Assembly: GCA_945871415.1 (NCBI GenBank)
Contig: CAMBWG010000087.1
Coordinates: forward strand, 1-7,892
Direction: 5' to 3'
Source: an uncultured Desulfovibrio sp.
GTDB lineage: Bacteria > Desulfobacterota > Desulfovibrionia > Desulfovibrionales > Desulfovibrionaceae
DNA: 7,892 bases
How positions within the stretch are numbered: the stretch's first letter is position 1; every line of letters starts with the position of its first letter. Position numbers and translations under genes: made by a program. Of the stretch, positions 1 through 5,750 are shown one piece after another. The notes under the pieces were generated by a model. The model made no database searches. It worked only from the letters and a program-made list of their open reading frames with translations, and had not been told where the DNA came from.

Positions 1-11
1 CGAACTGCACC

Positions 12-31
12 GCGTTTCAAACTCGAAATGC
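12..31. repeat. Decayed copy of the intergenic TTTCAA/TTGAA repeat
   Basis: The 20 bases GCGTTTCAAACTCGAAATGC align, with about one substitution and a small indel shift, to the reverse complement of the left end of the 148-bp element at 711-734. This looks like a diverged or truncated end of the same repeat family lying just upstream of the GlcG-like gene. The rest of any such element would lie outside the window. Homology is inferred from a short match only. Confidence 0.4.
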
Positions 32-75
32 CCCCGTGAGATACGGGTAGGTAACAGACAGTCGCCGCTCTTGGC

Positions 76-549
76 ATGGCTGCGGCCATGGTGTCCGGCA
101 TCGCTGAAAGCGTTCCGGCGGAAGAAGTCACGCTCCGCCCCATCCTGACAATGGAGCAGGCGCAGACCATGCTGCGGGCGGCTTCGGAAGAAGCAAAGCG
201 CGGCGGGCACGCCGTCTGCATCTCCATCGTGGATCGTTCCGGACAGACGCTGGCCGTTCTGCGCCATCATGACGCGGGCGTGCATACCCTTGAGGCCAGC
301 TACAAGAAAGCCTACACAGCCGCATCCCAAAAGCGCAAAACCGTTGATATCGCCCGGGGCGTGCGCGAAGGTTCCATCCCGGAAGACATCCGCTATCTTG
401 ACCGCCGTTTCAGCCTGATGGAAGGCGGCATGCCCATCATGCTGGGCGGGCATGTCGTCGGCGGCATCGGCGTGGGCGGCGCTCACGGCAGCGAAGACAG
501 CCGCATTGCCGCCGCCGCTCTGGCAAGCCTGAAAGATACGGAGAAATAA
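76..549 (+). CDS. GlcG/HbpS-like (DUF336) heme-binding-family protein, N-terminus probably damaged
   Basis: A 157-residue product with the features of the GlcG/HbpS family, small alpha/beta proteins some of which bind heme or cobalamin or act as extracellular redox sensors. Visible signatures are the [16 protein letters not shown] strand pair (residues 49-64), the helix with [11 protein letters not shown] (74-84), and the glycine-rich C-terminal block GGMPIMLGG...GGIGVGG...ED (117-141). The N-terminal [15 protein letters not shown] resembles the hydrophobic part and cleavage site of a Sec signal peptide but lacks a positively charged n-region. Hydrophobic-type codons continue upstream in frame to a TAA at 52-54, with no alternative ATG, GTG or TTG. 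No Shine-Dalgarno precedes 76, so the native start may have been lost or altered. The gene ends just before a hairpin terminator cluster. The family call is fairly secure; substrate and expression are unknown. Confidence 0.8.
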   Translation: MAAAMVSGIAESVPAEEVTLRPILTMEQAQTMLRAASEEAKRGGHAVCISIVDRSGQTLAVLRHHDAGVHTLEASYKKAYTAASQKRKTVDIARGVREGSIPEDIRYLDRRFSLMEGGMPIMLGGHVVGGIGVGGAHGSEDSRIAAAALASLKDTEK

Positions 550-566
550 ACAATCGCGCAGTAAAA

Positions 567-608
567 AAAACAGAAAACGCCCGTCGCACAACGGGCGTTT
601 TCTGTTTT
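567..608. terminator. Perfect 18-bp hairpin, best as terminator for minus-strand transcripts
   Basis: Bases 567-584 pair perfectly with 591-608 around the 6-nt loop CGCACA. The stem core is ACAGAAAACGCCCGT. Read on the minus strand, the hairpin runs straight into eight Ts (the A tract at 563-570), a classic intrinsic terminator for transcripts arriving from the aminopeptidase gene. On the plus strand the T residues lie inside the stem and are followed by GAAC, so it is weaker there, though still usable for the GlcG-like gene. Confidence 0.85.
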
Positions 609-612
609 GAAC

Positions 613-648
613 AACGACGCCCCGCTTTGTCAGGGCGTCGTTTTTGTT
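613..648 (+). terminator. Rho-independent terminator for the GlcG-like gene
   Basis: AACGACGCCC (613-622) pairs with GGGCGTCGTT (633-642), and the plus strand then reads TTTTT, G, TT through 648. It lies 4 nt after the 567-608 hairpin, so the two hairpins together form a tandem terminator between convergent genes, this one oriented for plus-strand transcripts. Confidence 0.75.
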
Positions 649-653
649 ATACC

Positions 654-696
654 GGGGGACGGCGGCCGGAAGGAACGCGTCCGCGTCGCCGCCCCC
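654..696. other. GC-rich hairpin without a T tract
   Basis: GGGGG, a bulged A, then CGGCG (654-664) pairs with CGCCGCCCCC (687-696), giving ten GC pairs and one bulge with a 22-nt loop. No T run follows on either strand, so terminator function is not supported. It is the third hairpin in a row in this convergent gap. Confidence 0.5.
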
Positions 697-710
697 TTCC
701 ATCCTCCAAA

Positions 711-858
711 TAGAGCAATTTCAGTTTGAAATGCTTCGCATTTCAAACCATACGGCCTGTCGTTTCGCGGAAAAAGCGTGTTTTTTCCGCTCACTTTGGG
801 CCGGGCGGCGCTGAAGCGCCGCCTCGCGTTTCATCTTTTTCAAAGTTGAAACGCTCTA
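711..858. repeat. 148-bp MITE/REP-like palindromic element with terminal inverted repeats
   Basis: The left end TAGAGCAATTTCAGTTTGAA and the reverse complement of the right end, TAGAGCGTTTCAACTTTGAA, match over about 20 bases with one gap and a few substitutions. Inside are three more inverted repeats: an 11-bp perfect stem 724-734/738-748 (loop TTC), a 9-bp stem 767-775/782-790 (GCGGAAAAA), and a 9-bp stem 804-812/815-823 (GGCGGCGCT, loop GA). Related ends occur at 2558-2580, 4077-4104 and 12-31, so this is a dispersed family. It has no coding capacity. It may be a non-autonomous mobile element or a REP/BIME-like unit; the mechanism of spread is inference. Confidence 0.6.
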
Positions 859-862
859 AAAA

Positions 863-2260
863 CTACCCTTCCAGAAAGGCGCGGTAGGCATCGACGGTCG
901 CGCAGACATCGGCGGCGCTGGCCAGTTCAAAGGGGCTGTGCATGGACAGCAGGGCCGGGCCGAGATCGATGACGTCCATGCCGTAGGCGGCGAGGAACAG
1001 GGCCACGGTGCCGCCGCCGCCCGTATCGACCTTACCGAGTTCGGCCACCTGCCAGGGAATATTCTTTTTATTGAACAGGCCCCGCAGTTCGGCGAAGAAT
1101 TCCGCTTCGGCCTCGCTGGAGCCGTATTTGCCGCGCGAGCCGGTAAACTTGGCAAAGCAGGGGCCGTAGCCCAGCTGGGCGGCGTTCTGCTTTTCGTGGA
1201 CTTCGGGGAAATCGGGGTCAAGGGCGGCGGTTACATCGGCGGAAAGCGCGCGCGTCCGCAGAAAGACCTGCGAGACGGGGATCGCCGGAGCCCAGGCGCG
1301 CACCATGTCTTCCATGCAGTATTGCAGGAAACGGGACGACGCGCCGGTCGCGCCGTCGGAGCCGATTTCCTCCTTATCCCAGAACATGACGGCCATGGTC
1401 TGGCTGTTGCTGCCCGCGCGCGCCGAGGTGAGAGCCTCCAGAGCGGCAAAGACACAGATGCGATCGTCCTGACCGTAACCGCCGATCAGGCTTCTGTCGA
1501 GGCCGACAAAACGGGCGGGCCCGGCGGGCACGGCCTGAATTTCGGCGGTGATCAGATCTTCTTCCCGGATGCCGTACTGCTCGTTGAGGAGCTGCAGCAC
1601 ATGCGCCTTGAGCGGGTCCTTGCCGTCGGCTTCTTTTCTGGCGGCCGAGGCAAGCGCCGGACTGTGGCCGAGAACCACGTTGAGCTTTTCGCCTTCAAAG
1701 GCTTCGCTTACTTTCTGCCCGGACTGCTTCTGCGCCAGATGGGGCAGCAGGTCGGCAATGGTAAAGACGGGATCGCCGGGTTTTTCGCCGATGCACACAG
1801 GCACGGACTTGCCGTTTTCCAGAATGACGACGCCGTGCAGTGCCAGAGGCCGGGCCAGCCACTGATATTTGCGGATGCCGCCGTAATAGTGCGTCTTGCC
1901 CTGCACCACGCAGGCCTGCTCCACGAGGGGGCGCTGCTTGAAGTCGAGGCGCGGGCTGTCGGCATGGGCCGCAATGAGGCGCACGCCGGATGCCAGCGTA
2001 CTCCGTCCCTTACGCACGGCAAACAGGCATTTGCCATGCAGGGAACGCATGACGGACGCCTTGCGGAAATCTTCGCCGAAACCGGCTTCGGCCAGCCGTT
2101 TCTGCACATAGGCAATAGTTTCCCGCTCCGTTTTGCAAGCGGACAAAAATTCAATATAGCGCTGGGCCAGGGCATTGACCTGACGGCGACGGGTCGTCGT
2201 CGCATAGGAATCCCAGGCGCTGACGGGCTCGTAGATCAGAGAAGATTTTTTCGTACTCAT
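863..2260 (-). CDS. apeA: M18-family zinc aminopeptidase (aminopeptidase I type)
   Basis: A cytosolic, dinuclear-zinc exopeptidase that removes N-terminal residues from peptides. The 465-residue length and sequence match the M18 family, closest in style to the aminopeptidase 1 branch. Metal and catalytic motifs are visible in order: AAHADSPRLDF (H99, D101), GYGQDDRICV (D265/D266), WDKEEIGSDG (E297/E298), the HEKQNA region (about 355-360), GKVDTGGGG (409-417) and LSMHSPFELAS (H441). The ATG at 2260 is chosen because AAGGA (2274-2270) lies 9 nt upstream. A TTG three codons earlier would have no room for that site. It lies downstream of selA on the same strand but across a gap of about 325 bases, so co-transcription is uncertain. 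Transcripts probably end at the 567-608 hairpin. The symbol is by family resemblance; the apeB branch is usually shorter. Confidence 0.93.
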   Translation of the reverse strand: MSTKKSSLIYEPVSAWDSYATTTRRRQVNALAQRYIEFLSACKTERETIAYVQKRLAEAGFGEDFRKASVMRSLHGKCLFAVRKGRSTLASGVRLIAAHADSPRLDFKQRPLVEQACVVQGKTHYYGGIRKYQWLARPLALHGVVILENGKSVPVCIGEKPGDPVFTIADLLPHLAQKQSGQKVSEAFEGEKLNVVLGHSPALASAARKEADGKDPLKAHVLQLLNEQYGIREEDLITAEIQAVPAGPARFVGLDRSLIGGYGQDDRICVFAALEALTSARAGSNSQTMAVMFWDKEEIGSDGATGASSRFLQYCMEDMVRAWAPAIPVSQVFLRTRALSADVTAALDPDFPEVHEKQNAAQLGYGPCFAKFTGSRGKYGSSEAEAEFFAELRGLFNKKNIPWQVAELGKVDTGGGGTVALFLAAYGMDVIDLGPALLSMHSPFELASAADVCATVDAYRAFLEG

Positions 2261-2269
2261 AGGAAACAA

Positions 2270-2274
2270 TCCTT
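2270..2274 (-). promoter_or_regulatory. Ribosome binding site of the M18 aminopeptidase
   Basis: AAGGA on the minus strand, 9 nt before the ATG at 2260. It decides in favour of this start over the in-frame TTG at 2269. Confidence 0.65.
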
Positions 2275-2557
2275 GTTGGATGAACGCCTGCTGTCCTTTT
2301 CATAGCTCGCCGCTATTCTTTCCCCAAGCAATACGCCGTCCTTGCATCCCGCGCAAGAGCACGGCACGGCCGCGAAACATATTGAAACAGACGGACTTCA
2401 TCCCTTCAGAAAAACAAGGGAAATTTTTACCGTGGCTCTGTTTTAATGCAAGAAGCAGTCCATAAAAGCAGGAGTTTGCCGCCTACGTTTTTCCTTTCGA
2501 GCAACTATACATGTTACATTGCAAAACTGCATCAGCCGCGCAGACCTTCGTATTTCA
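2275..2557. other. Intergenic stretch between selA and the aminopeptidase gene
   Basis: About 280 bases, more AT-rich than the flanking genes. I find no convincing gene, tRNA or strong promoter. A TATAGT-like hexamer on the minus strand (2509-2504) has no matching -35 box at the usual distance. A short open frame at 2446-2922 and another at 2280-2465 look like chance frames. It presumably carries the aminopeptidase promoter and 5' leader. Confidence 0.5.
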
Positions 2558-2580
2558 CTTTTTCAAAGTTGAAACGCTCT
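2558..2580. repeat. Solo end of the intergenic repeat family, next to the selA stop codon
   Basis: These 23 bases (CTTTTTCAAAG, then TTGAAACGCTCT) are identical to 835-857, the right end of the 148-bp element. With one gap the match extends a few bases further left. The partner end is not found nearby, so this is a solo terminus or remnant. It begins 4 nt past the selA TGA on the minus strand, mirroring the 5-nt distance seen after the aminopeptidase stop. Confidence 0.65.
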
Positions 2581-2584
2581 GATA

Positions 2585-4006
2585 TCAGGCCCGCAGCAGT
2601 CCTTTCACAAGGGCGACGATATCGGCGGGGTCTCGGGGCAGCAGGGTCCGCGGATCAAGGCAGAACGCGCCTTCCTCAAGGCGGCCCAGCAGCGGCGGCG
2701 CGGTGGCAAGCAGGGCCTGCTTCAGCCCGGAGGCGGTCAGACGCGCGCCCTCCTGCGGCGTCAGACAGACCAGCGACGTGGGCAGGTCGCACTCCGGGAA
2801 TGCGCCGCCGCCCACGCGGGACACATCGGGGCGCACGCGCACGTCGCAGACCGGGCCGAGAGCGCGGCGCAGACGTCCGGCCAGCGAGCGGGCCGCCCGG
2901 GCCAGCTCCTCCTGACTCATGAACAGCATGCGCAGGGTGGGAATGCGCCGCCGCGCCTGTTCGGGATCGCAGTACAGGCGCAGGGTGGCTTCCAGCGCGG
3001 CCAGCGTAAACTTGTCGCAGCGCAGGGCGCGGGTCAGCTGATTGCTCTTCATGCGGGCTATCATATCCGCGCGTCCGGCAAGGATGCCCGCCTGCGGGCC
3101 GCCCAGCACCTTGTCGCCGGAAAAGGTCACGACATCCACACCGGCGGCGATCAGGCTCTGTACGGTCGGTTCATTGGGCAGCCCCACGGAACTGAAGTCC
3201 GTCAGACTGCCGCTCCCCACATCCTCGAACACCGGCAGATCATGCCGACGCCCCAGGGCGACCAGCTCCTCGGGGGCCACTGCCGCATGAAAGCCCACAA
3301 TACGATAATTGGACGTGTGCACGCGCAAAAGCGCGCGCGTCCGCTCGTCGATGGTCTGCTCATAATCCCGCAAATGGGTGCGATTGGTCGCGCCCACATC
3401 CCGCAGGACAGCCCCGCTCTTGGCCATGACTTCGGGAATACGGAAACTGCCGCCGATTTCCACCAGTTCGCCGCGGGACACAATGGCTTCGCCACCCTTG
3501 CAGAAGGTATCGAGCAGCAACAGAACCGCAGCCGCATTATTGTTGACCACCAGTGCCGCTTCCGCGCCGGTCAGACGACATATCAGGGATTCGCACAGCG
3601 TATGACGACTGCCGCGCCCGCCCGTCGTCAAATCCAGCTCCAGCGAGCAATAGCCGGAGGCCGCCGTCAGCAGAGCCTCCACGGCTTCTTCCGCCAGCAC
3701 GGAACGCCCCATGTTGGTATGCACCACCACGCCGGTGCCGTTGATGACCCGCCGCAGACGCGGCGCAACGGCGGCGCGGGCGCAGGCCAGCATGCGCGGC
3801 AGACAAAATTCCAGCGTCACCTCGTCGGCACTGCTCACCCGGCCTTCCCGAATGTCACGACGCACGGCATCCCAGAAGGTCGTCAGCGCATCCCGCAGCA
3901 GGGGACGCGGCGCCGCCGCCAGTACGGGATCGGCATCTACGGCGGCCGCCAGTACGGTATCCATTGCGGGCAGGCCCCGAAACAGGGCTCCCCTGTCCGT
4001 CGTCAT
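2585..4006 (-). CDS. selA: L-seryl-tRNA(Sec) selenium transferase (selenocysteine synthase)
   Basis: A PLP enzyme of the cytoplasm that converts seryl-tRNA(Sec) to selenocysteinyl-tRNA(Sec) using selenophosphate, supplying Sec for UGA recoding. At 473 residues it has the usual bacterial SelA length. Hallmarks in order are: an N-terminal helical tRNA-binding region (about 1-85), INGTGVVVHTNMGRS (88-102), YCSLELDLTTGGRGSRH (119-135), ALVVNNNAAAVLL (151-163), the VHTSNYRIVGF segment (229-239), PVFEDVGSGS (258-267), and the PLP-lysine motif FSGDKVLGGPQAG with K299. The start is fixed by a near-ideal Shine-Dalgarno, AGGAGGT at 4019-4013, 6 nt before the ATG. No selB, selD or tRNA-Sec gene is visible in the window, although they must exist for SelA to be useful. 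The 330-base gap from folC contains strong inverted repeats. Confidence 0.97.
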   Translation of the reverse strand: MTTDRGALFRGLPAMDTVLAAAVDADPVLAAAPRPLLRDALTTFWDAVRRDIREGRVSSADEVTLEFCLPRMLACARAAVAPRLRRVINGTGVVVHTNMGRSVLAEEAVEALLTAASGYCSLELDLTTGGRGSRHTLCESLICRLTGAEAALVVNNNAAAVLLLLDTFCKGGEAIVSRGELVEIGGSFRIPEVMAKSGAVLRDVGATNRTHLRDYEQTIDERTRALLRVHTSNYRIVGFHAAVAPEELVALGRRHDLPVFEDVGSGSLTDFSSVGLPNEPTVQSLIAAGVDVVTFSGDKVLGGPQAGILAGRADMIARMKSNQLTRALRCDKFTLAALEATLRLYCDPEQARRRIPTLRMLFMSQEELARAARSLAGRLRRALGPVCDVRVRPDVSRVGGGAFPECDLPTSLVCLTPQEGARLTASGLKQALLATAPPLLGRLEEGAFCLDPRTLLPRDPADIVALVKGLLRA

Positions 4007-4012
4007 AGACTT

Positions 4013-4019
4013 ACCTCCT
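4013..4019 (-). promoter_or_regulatory. Strong ribosome binding site of selA
   Basis: AGGAGGT on the minus strand, with 6 nt to the ATG at 4006. It is the strongest Shine-Dalgarno in the window and fixes the selA start. Confidence 0.85.
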
Positions 4020-4076
4020 GAAAGATGTTCCGAAAGGAATCAGTTTTTCAATGCAGTCTCGCCTGCGTCTTCGTCT

Positions 4077-4104
4077 TAGAGCGTTTTCAGATCGAACCGC
4101 TCTA
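4077..4104. repeat. 28-bp compact palindrome of the TAGAGCG repeat family
   Basis: TAGAGCG (4077-4083) and CGCTCTA (4098-4104) are perfect inverted repeats around TTTTCAGATCGAAC. The ends and the TTTCA..GAA core resemble the termini of the 148-bp element at 711-858, so this may be a minimal form of the same family. It lies about 70 bases upstream of the selA start. Confidence 0.55.
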
Positions 4105-4121
4105 TTTATTAACATAAATAG
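4102..4121. other. AT-rich hairpin upstream of selA
   Basis: CTATTTAT (4102-4109) pairs with ATAAATAG (4114-4121) around the loop TAAC, overlapping the end of the TAGAGCG palindrome. It is the most AT-rich spot in the folC-selA gap and could include a promoter -10 region for selA, but I could not match a -35 box at a proper distance. Confidence 0.4.
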
Positions 4122-4124
4122 AAA

Positions 4125-4311
4125 ACACAGCCTGCGCATCCCCCTTGAAAGGTACTTGCCGCATGGCCTGTGTCCCTTCTGAAAAAGCGCGTTGGGGGAA
4201 GGAAACAGCCCTTGCGTGCCAGCCGCGACCGAAGGCGGCCGCAGGCCGTGCCCGTTGTGACGAAGGAAGCTACGGGCATCGACAGCAGAGATAAGGGGGT
4301 TTCCTTCCCCC
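4125..4311. ncRNA. Candidate structured RNA between folC and selA, family not recognised
   Basis: Two folded modules occupy this region. Module 1: ACACAGCCTGCG (4125-4136) pairs with 4160-4173 in a 12-bp stem with two single-base bulges and a 23-nt loop. Module 2: a perfect 13-bp stem GGGGGAAGGAAAC (4194-4206) pairs with 4299-4311, continues after a small AG/G internal loop as CCCTT/AAGGG (4209-4213/4293-4297), and encloses two hairpins. One hairpin is GCCGC/GCGGC at 4222-4226/4235-4239. The other is TGCCCGT/ACGGGCA at 4249-4255/4272-4278 with a 16-nt loop. The result is a three-way-junction shape of about 118 nt. Both strands can fold. If transcribed on the minus strand it would be the folC 3' UTR or selA leader. 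I do not recognise a known riboswitch, 6S, SRP, RNase P, tmRNA or tRNA-Sec signature. It could instead be a further repeat element. Confidence 0.35.
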
Positions 4312-4337
4312 CGGAAAACGATTTAAGTCAACACGAT

Positions 4338-5624
4338 CTAATCCGACTCCAGCAGGCGGGGCAAAAAGGCGTACAGTTCGGACAAAAGATATAATGAGCC
4401 GCAAATCAGAACGGGAGCCCGTTCCGGGTCTGCGCTGGCGGGAGGCGGCACGGCGGCGGCCAGTCGCAGCGCGGAGGGCACGTCGTCCGTAACGCGCGCC
4501 GTATCGGGCGTATGCCCGTTGAGGAAAGCGGCAACTTCCCCGGCATCGGCGGCGCGTTCGTTATGCAGCCCCGGCACAAAGAAGGGCGCGTCCGGGACCT
4601 GCCGGTGCAGCAGGGCCGCGGCGGGCTGCCATTCCTTGTCGCCCAGACAGGAATAAAGCACGGCGCGCGGAGTCAGACCGCGATCCCGAAGATGCCGTAT
4701 CAGCGACTGCATGCCGTGGGCATTGTGCGCGCCGTCGAGCAGCAGCGGCGGCAACGGCGCGGCCTCCCCGGGCAGCAGCACGCCGTCGGCCGGCTGGAGA
4801 CGTCCCGGAATAAAGGCCGAGGCAAGGCCGCGCGCCTGCGCGGCGGCATCGTCGGGCGAAGAACCAAGACGCGGGGCCAGAAACTTCCAGACCGCCAGCG
4901 CCAGTCCGGCATTGCCGCGCTGATGCGCTCCCGCAAGGCCCAGCGGCAGGGTATCGTCCAGCGGCGCGACAAAGGACAGCGGCGCGCCCTGCCCGGCGGC
5001 GGCCGCACGGAGTTCCGCGGCGGCGTCGGGGAACTGGGACGCGCTGAACACGGGCGCGGGCGAACGGATGGCCGCGGCCTTATCCGCCGCAATATGGCGC
5101 AGCGTCGGTCCCAGAATGGCCGCATGGTCCTTGGCAATGGGAACATAGGCCAGCACATCGGCCGCAAGGGCCGTCGTGGCGTCGTAGCGTCCGCCCAGAC
5201 CGGCCTCCATGACGGCCAGAGAAACGCCTTCCCGCGCAAAGAGCAGCACGGCCAGCACGGTCAGAAATTCAAAATAGGTCAGATCCGGCCCGCAGCGGAC
5301 AACTTCATTGGCGGCGTCGACCCAGCCCGCACACGGCAGCGGACGCCCGTTGATACGTATGCGCTCATCCGGCAGCACGAAATGGGGAGAGGTGTAAAGG
5401 CCGACTTTATGCCCGTGCGCCCGGGCAAGGGAGGCAAGAAAGGTGGATGTGGACCCCTTGCCGTTGGTTCCCAGCACCTGCGCCACCAGAAAGGGCGGGC
5501 GCGACAGGCCGAGGACGCGCAACGCATCGACCATGCGATGCAGAGATAAATCCATATGAAAGAAGCCGCGCCCGTCAAGATGGCGCAGAATATCGGCACA
5601 CGAAGAAAAAGAAATGCTGTTCAT
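4338..5624 (-). CDS. folC: FolC: folylpolyglutamate synthase / dihydrofolate synthase
   Basis: A cytoplasmic Mur-ligase-type ATPase that adds glutamate to dihydropteroate and/or to reduced folates; whether this one is mono- or bifunctional cannot be read directly. The 428-residue product shows the P-loop LGTNGKGST (51-59), YTSPH (77-81), ERIRING (87-93), MEAGLGGRYDAT (139-150), a DH followed by LG (166-172), a DK at 181-182 in the position of the usual carbamylated lysine, IPGRLQ (272-277), the Mur-ligase LDGAHNAHG (296-304), and ICGSLYLL near the end (407-414). The ATG at 5624 is preferred because the family normally begins close to the alignable DILRHLDGRG helix. The upstream extension to a GTG at 5705 is low-complexity and lacks a well-placed ribosome site. 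No Shine-Dalgarno precedes 5624, and a promoter is placed for a leaderless message. Confidence 0.95.
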   Translation of the reverse strand: MNSISFSSCADILRHLDGRGFFHMDLSLHRMVDALRVLGLSRPPFLVAQVLGTNGKGSTSTFLASLARAHGHKVGLYTSPHFVLPDERIRINGRPLPCAGWVDAANEVVRCGPDLTYFEFLTVLAVLLFAREGVSLAVMEAGLGGRYDATTALAADVLAYVPIAKDHAAILGPTLRHIAADKAAAIRSPAPVFSASQFPDAAAELRAAAAGQGAPLSFVAPLDDTLPLGLAGAHQRGNAGLALAVWKFLAPRLGSSPDDAAAQARGLASAFIPGRLQPADGVLLPGEAAPLPPLLLDGAHNAHGMQSLIRHLRDRGLTPRAVLYSCLGDKEWQPAAALLHRQVPDAPFFVPGLHNERAADAGEVAAFLNGHTPDTARVTDDVPSALRLAAAVPPPASADPERAPVLICGSLYLLSELYAFLPRLLESD

Positions 5625-5630
5625 AAACGC

Positions 5631-5659
5631 AGTGTACCAGAACCCCCGGACATTGCCAG
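5631..5659 (-). promoter_or_regulatory. Candidate extended -10 promoter of folC (leaderless)
   Basis: On the minus strand, CTGGCA (5659-5654, 4/6 to TTGACA) is separated by exactly 17 nt from TACACT (5636-5631, 4/6 to TATAAT), with a TGn extended -10 motif at 5639-5637. The predicted transcription start, 7 nt past the -10 box, is position 5624, which is the A of the folC ATG. This agrees with the missing Shine-Dalgarno. It is inference from motif matching only. Confidence 0.45.
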
Positions 5660-5692
5660 AGGGCCGCGCGGGGCCGGACGCGGCGGGCATGC

Positions 5693-5721
5693 TTGCGCCC
5701 GGCACGCTTGTTTTCTATGGT
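5693..5721 (+). promoter_or_regulatory. Weak candidate promoter of the permease gene
   Basis: TTGCGC (5693-5698) and TATGGT (5716-5721) lie 17 nt apart in the divergent gap, giving a predicted start near 5728, about 23 nt before the ATG. The matches are 3/6 and 4/6, so this is only the best available candidate. Confidence 0.25.
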
Positions 5722-5737
5722 AACTCCCCTTGAATAC

Positions 5738-5742
5738 AGGAG
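5738..5742 (+). promoter_or_regulatory. Ribosome binding site of the permease gene
   Basis: AGGAG, 8 nt before the ATG at 5751. It selects this start over the in-frame TTG at 5730, which would place the site inside the coding region. Confidence 0.75.
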
Positions 5743-5750
5743 TCCTTCAT

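Noticed and set aside
28..39. ATG at 28 in frame with the GlcG-like gene, with TGA at 37 read as selenocysteine
   Set aside because: A TAA follows at 52-54 in the same frame, so recoding the TGA would not connect to the gene.
938..2305. Long open frame (455 codons) on the plus strand opposite the M18 aminopeptidase gene
   Set aside because: It is antisense to a gene with intact catalytic motifs, has low-complexity Gly/Ala/Arg composition, and no family resemblance. GC-rich codon usage explains the lack of stops.
2446..2922. 158-codon open frame overlapping the selA 3' end
   Set aside because: The C-terminal two thirds is antisense to selA and Arg/Pro/Ala-rich. The intergenic part shows no coding character.
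3242..4021. Open frame (259 codons) antisense to selA
   Set aside because: It is a shadow of selA with no recognisable domain and no ribosome site.
4194..4311. Possible tRNA-Sec, SRP RNA, 6S RNA or known riboswitch
   Set aside because: There is no T-arm GTTCGA, no Sec anticodon arm, no SRP tetraloop motif, no 6S bubble arrangement and no riboswitch core that I recognise. It was kept only as an unassigned candidate.
4170..4394. 74-codon open frame across the folC-selA gap
   Set aside because: It runs through the strong inverted repeats and into the 3' end of folC. Composition is basic and low-complexity, and no convincing start site was seen.
4512..5549. Open frame (345 codons) antisense to folC
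   Set aside because: It is rich in Arg, Gly and Gln, typical of an antisense shadow in GC-rich DNA. The folC motifs are complete on the other strand.
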